Source: Pseudomonas anatoliensis | GTDB taxonomy: Bacteria > Pseudomonadota > Gammaproteobacteria > Pseudomonadales > Pseudomonadaceae | Length of the DNA: 64,000 nt | Direction of reading: 5' to 3' | Assembly (NCBI RefSeq): GCF_017976235.1 | Contig: NZ_JACVHC010000011.1 | Span: forward strand, 20,626-84,625 | Part shown: piece by piece, positions 61,027 through 64,000 of the stretch | How the letters are laid out: every line of letters starts with the position of its first letter | How positions within the stretch are numbered: position 1 is the stretch's first letter | The notes under the pieces: model-generated | Told to the model about the DNA's origin: nothing | Databases searched by the model: none | What the model saw: only the letters and a program-made list of their open reading frames with translations | Program-made: the position numbers and the translations under genes

Positions 61027-61077
61027 AAGGACTGGGAGCCACTCTCTTCATCGAGAGCGCTCCCAGTCCTTTTTTTA
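61027..61077 (+). terminator. Strong Rho-independent terminator
   Basis: AGGACTGGGAGC...GCTCCCAGTCCT with an inner CTCTC/GAGAG stem and seven T residues, between prc and the next gene. Confidence 0.92.
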
Positions 61078-61092
61078 TCGCCAGAGATTGCC

Positions 61093-62889
61093 ATGACCAC
61101 GACCGAACAGCTGAGTGCCTTGAGCTCGATCCTGACTCAAAGCGGATTACACAGCCTGTTTCAGCCGATCATCTGTCTCTCCGAGCGCCGCATTCTCGGC
61201 TACGAAGCCCTCACCCGTGGCCCGTCCAACAGCCCGCTGCATTCGCCTATCGCTTTGTTCGCCGTTGCGCGTCAGGCCGGGCGCCTGAGCGAACTGGAGA
61301 TCGCCTGCCGCCAAAGCGCTTGCCGCCGTTTCAACGAGCAGCAACTGCCGGGCAAGCTGTTTCTTAACGTCTCGCCGGAATCCTTGCTCGAAGCCGCGCA
61401 CCAGCCGGGGCGCACGTTGCAATTGCTGCAGGACTTCGGCATTCCGCCGAGCCAAGTGGTAATCGAACTCACCGAGCAGACGCCGATCGACGATTTCCAG
61501 TTGCTGCAAACTGCGCTGCATCACTATCGGGCGATGGGGTTTTCGATTGCACTGGATGACCTCGGTGCCGGCTATTCGAGCCTGCGCCTGTGGTCGGAAC
61601 TGCGCCCGGATTACGTGAAAATCGACCGGCACTTTATCGACGGAATTCATCAGGATGCCTTGAAGCGTGAGTTCGTCGGGTCGATCCTGCAAATCGCCAA
61701 AGCCTCACGGGCGCAGGTCATTGCCGAAGGTATAGAACTGCCGGAAGAATTGGCGGTGCTAACTGAAATGGGTGTCGATCTGGTGCAGGGTTATCTGCTC
61801 GGCCGCCCACAAGAGCACCCACCCCGCGATGCCCGGGCCTTGATGCCCAAACACGACAGCAGCGCCGTCGCGCTGAACGACGAAGGCAGCGACCTCAGCG
61901 CTCTGCTCAACGAGCAACCGGCCGTGGGGCGCGATACGCCCACCGCCACCGTGCTGGAAGCCTTCCGCCGCCAAGCCAATCTCAATTCGCTGGCAGTGCT
62001 CGACGAACAAGGCCAGCCGTGCGGCATCGTCCACCGCCACTCCCTGTCGGATGCCCTGCTCAAGCCGTTTGCCACCGATCTGTTCGCACGCAAACCGATC
62101 AGCCGATTGATGAACGACGACTTCCTCGCCGTAGAAATGAGCCAGTCGCTGCAGCAGGTCAGCCGCCTGATCACCAGCCGCGCCCGTCAACGCATCGAAG
62201 AAGATTTCATCATCACCTTCAACGGCGGCTACCTCGGCCTTGGCCGGGTGATCGACGTGCTGAAACTGATCACCGAATTGAAGATCCAGCAGGCGCGCTA
62301 CGCCAACCCGCTGACCCTGCTGCCCGGCAACGTACCGATCCAGCAATGCCTGACCCGCCTTCTGCAGCAAGGCCGCGAGTCGGTCATCTGCTACGTCGAC
62401 ATCGACAGCTTCAAACCCTTCAACGACATCTACGGCTACGGCCGCGGCGACGAAGTCCTGCTGTGCCTGGCGCAATGCCTCAACGAACGCGTCGACCCGT
62501 CCCGCGACTTCGTCGGCCACATCGGCGGCGACGACTTCCTCCTAGTCCTCGGCCCCGAAGACTGGCGCAAAAGGCTCAATCAATTGCTCGACGACTTTCA
62601 AAGCCAATGCCGCCGTTTCTATCGGCCTGAGCATCTGGAGGCTGGCTGCTTCATCGCGCCGAATCGCCAAGGAGTGCGGCAGGAGTTTCCGTTGCTGTCA
62701 CTGTCCATCGGTGTTGTGCATCTACAACCCGACGCCTGCGCGCACCTTGATGCCAGTCAGCTTGCGGAGATGGCTTCGCAGGCGAAGCATCATGCGAAGA
62801 ATGTTCCCGGGTATAGCGTGCATGTGATTGATAGTCTCACTGCGACCGACATCAATCCACCGCAACTAATCGGACACGTGATTAAATAG
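61093..62889 (+). CDS. EAL-CBS-GGDEF protein (c-di-GMP phosphodiesterase with degenerate cyclase motif)
   Basis: A 598-residue cytosolic protein. The EAL domain (~10-250) keeps the catalytic signatures EAL (38-40), ELTEQ, ALDDLGAGYSS, VKIDR and EGIE, so phosphodiesterase activity is likely. A CBS-pair-like middle (~270-400) with GQPCGIVHRHSLSDALLKPF may sense a nucleotide. The C-terminal GGDEF domain (~410-590) has GGDDF at 478-482 and no RxxD inhibitory site. The same architecture sits next to prc in P. aeruginosa, as I recall. No membrane segment is visible. Confidence 0.9.
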   Translation: MTTTEQLSALSSILTQSGLHSLFQPIICLSERRILGYEALTRGPSNSPLHSPIALFAVARQAGRLSELEIACRQSACRRFNEQQLPGKLFLNVSPESLLEAAHQPGRTLQLLQDFGIPPSQVVIELTEQTPIDDFQLLQTALHHYRAMGFSIALDDLGAGYSSLRLWSELRPDYVKIDRHFIDGIHQDALKREFVGSILQIAKASRAQVIAEGIELPEELAVLTEMGVDLVQGYLLGRPQEHPPRDARALMPKHDSSAVALNDEGSDLSALLNEQPAVGRDTPTATVLEAFRRQANLNSLAVLDEQGQPCGIVHRHSLSDALLKPFATDLFARKPISRLMNDDFLAVEMSQSLQQVSRLITSRARQRIEEDFIITFNGGYLGLGRVIDVLKLITELKIQQARYANPLTLLPGNVPIQQCLTRLLQQGRESVICYVDIDSFKPFNDIYGYGRGDEVLLCLAQCLNERVDPSRDFVGHIGGDDFLLVLGPEDWRKRLNQLLDDFQSQCRRFYRPEHLEAGCFIAPNRQGVRQEFPLLSLSIGVVHLQPDACAHLDASQLAEMASQAKHHAKNVPGYSVHVIDSLTATDINPPQLIGHVIK

Positions 62890-63011
62890 CGACCAGATCT
62901 CTATGGGAGCAAGGCTACCCACGAGGGGCAAGTTGGCGCAGCTAATTGCTTACCTTGGTACTAGTTCCACAAGCAAAATCAACAGTGCCCATTTTTATTG
63001 AAATATCGTCC

Positions 63012-63431
63012 TCACCATGTAGATCTGTCCTCACCAGCAGCCTTCTCAAGATCTTCCCCCCAAACCTCTTTCGCCAAGCGGTAGATCTCTTCAAAAAAAC
63101 AACGAGGGCTGTTTAACGAATACCATTCCCCCCTAGGCCAGCTGGATGTTTCGCACTCATCAATATCAAAAAAACTACTAAAATTATAGTTTGGATCTTC
63201 TAACGCCGACTCTAAAGCCTCAAACAAAACCAGCTTATGTCTATATGATAGATACGGCAGATTTAGACAATACTTCTTTATAAGCTTCTCTCTATCATCC
63301 GAAATATTCGGATTATATACACTGAGTTCGACACCTCGAGTCTCCTCTCGATCATAGACATCAAAAACTCCAACAAGCCAGCTAAATCTTGGATTGAAAG
63401 GCTTATTTAAGTACGGATCTTTCAACATCAT
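63012..63431 (-). CDS. Putative immunity protein for the adjacent toxin
   Basis: A 139-residue small acidic protein with no recognised domain (WLVGVFDVYDREETRGVEL; LFEALESALEDPNYNFSSFFDIDE). Its ATG overlaps the stop of the upstream toxin-like ORF by ATGA. The region is distinctly AT-rich against its surroundings, as is common for toxin/immunity cassettes. The role is inferred from size, order and composition. Confidence 0.6.
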   Translation of the reverse strand: MMLKDPYLNKPFNPRFSWLVGVFDVYDREETRGVELSVYNPNISDDREKLIKKYCLNLPYLSYRHKLVLFEALESALEDPNYNFSSFFDIDECETSSWPRGEWYSLNSPRCFFEEIYRLAKEVWGEDLEKAAGEDRSTW

Positions 63432-64000
63432 TTCTTCTCCGAAGGAAAACCTGTAAACGGTTCTTGCATGTTTGTCTTATCAAATTTAACCTCAAACCAG
63501 TTCATATTCTCATTCAGAATCGGATTTTGCGGATCGTTCCTGTTCGATTTGTAGCCTCGCCCTGCACCAGGCAATTCGAACCTGACTATCGGAGTGTCAT
63601 TCTGATCCTGCCCCGTATGCATAATTAAGCCATTTTTATCCCTGGTCATCGCCTTGTTTAATGCACCTAAATGCATTCGCCAATTATGGAATTGTGAGCT
63701 TGGGTTTCCTCTAGGTGGTATTGGAACGACGCCAGTGTGAGGATCAGCGCCATTGATTGCTCGTTGTTTTAGGGCTCGATCGGGAATTTCGGAACTGTGC
63801 TTTTTTACAGTGTGCATATCATAGAGTTCTTCATATTCACGTACCCGACGCTTCGCATTCTCTTCAGCCACCTCATCAAGCCTCGCCCTTCGCTCCTGCG
63901 CTGTCATCTTTGGCAGCGGGGGCGCTCCTTCTTCGACGACCACGCGACCAGCCTCGTACCGCATCGGACGACGCGGTGCTGACGGCGGACAGTTGGAGCT
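63428..64000 (-). CDS. C-terminal part of a probable polymorphic toxin, N-terminus outside window
   Basis: The frame stays open to the window edge, adding 12 codons (ending SAPRRP) before the first ATG at 63964. The visible ~190 residues start with a Pro-rich linker and a charged helix (KMTAQERRARLDEVAEENAKRRV). A compact domain follows with HSSEIPDRALKQRAING, SSQFHNWRMHLGALNKAMTR and RFELPGAGRGYKSNRND, ending at PFTGFPSEKK. This looks like a C-terminal toxin domain attached to a larger secreted protein, but I cannot name the family or activity. Downstream comes the overlapping putative immunity gene. Confidence 0.6.
   Translation of the reverse strand, partial: SSNCPPSAPRRPMRYEAGRVVVEEGAPPLPKMTAQERRARLDEVAEENAKRRVREYEELYDMHTVKKHSSEIPDRALKQRAINGADPHTGVVPIPPRGNPSSQFHNWRMHLGALNKAMTRDKNGLIMHTGQDQNDTPIVRFELPGAGRGYKSNRNDPQNPILNENMNWFEVKFDKTNMQEPFTGFPSEKK

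Overview
The window looks like chromosome of a Pseudomonas of the P. fluorescens complex. Three things point there: the gene order lpxL-like/minC-minD-minE-rluA-apeB, the pairing of prc with an EAL/GGDEF protein, and many short intergenic inverted repeats of fluorescens REP type. The genome is GC-rich, with two clearly more AT-rich accessory patches (about 16.9-30.8 kb, and the right edge from about 63.0 kb).

Left part (1-16.9 kb), mostly core metabolism: the N-terminal part of a fatty-acyl-CoA synthetase; a DUF3509 protein; a minus-strand operon aroC - MFS transporter (frameshifted) - mtnB - mtnD - mtnC joining chorismate synthesis to methionine salvage; an exported alpha/beta hydrolase; prmB; an isochorismatase-like protein lacking the usual nucleophilic Cys; an Smr protein; folE; a membrane-linked glutaredoxin-like protein; a divergent aminotransferase/MarR pair; a purine permease and a LysE/RhtB exporter.

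Accessory island (17-30.8 kb): five tandem same-strand paralogs of 564-639 aa, plus a truncated N-terminal stub of a sixth, belong to a family I do not recognise. Each has a Ser/Pro-rich N-terminus without a signal peptide, one or two small 'RYDK..YV...G.VMV.K..GEYQ' modules, a conserved central and C-terminal region and a FI(I/V)RE ending. Three carry a c-Myc-like nuclear localisation motif. Directly downstream lies a 1175-aa protein with TcdA/TcdB-like hydrophobic pore-forming character and RTX-like Gly/Asp motifs. This array is the best candidate for an undescribed system, possibly effectors aimed at eukaryotes.

Purine block (31-40 kb): uraH, divergent puuE-uraD, then alc, allA, puuD, a urate/xanthine permease and two Tsx-like outer membrane channels. 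Together they encode uptake of purines and the full route urate - 5-hydroxyisourate - OHCU - allantoin - allantoate - ureidoglycolate - glyoxylate. A TTGTAYACAA palindrome occurs in front of the purine permease, uraH and puuE, suggesting one shared regulator. The toxin-like island sits between the purine permease and uraH.

Right part (40-64 kb): patatin-like protein, lipid A acyltransferase, minCDE, rluA, apeB, a 58-aa membrane protein, an MscS-family channel and an exported M20 amidohydrolase. Then follows a GntR/UTRA regulator divergent from an ABC importer operon (binding protein, phosphatase-superfamily enzyme, two permeases, ATPase, HAD phosphatase) with matching CTAGACCA sites. After that come a quinone oxidoreductase, prc and an EAL-CBS-GGDEF protein. 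At the right edge, on the minus strand, lie the C-terminal part of a probable polymorphic toxin and its overlapping putative immunity gene.
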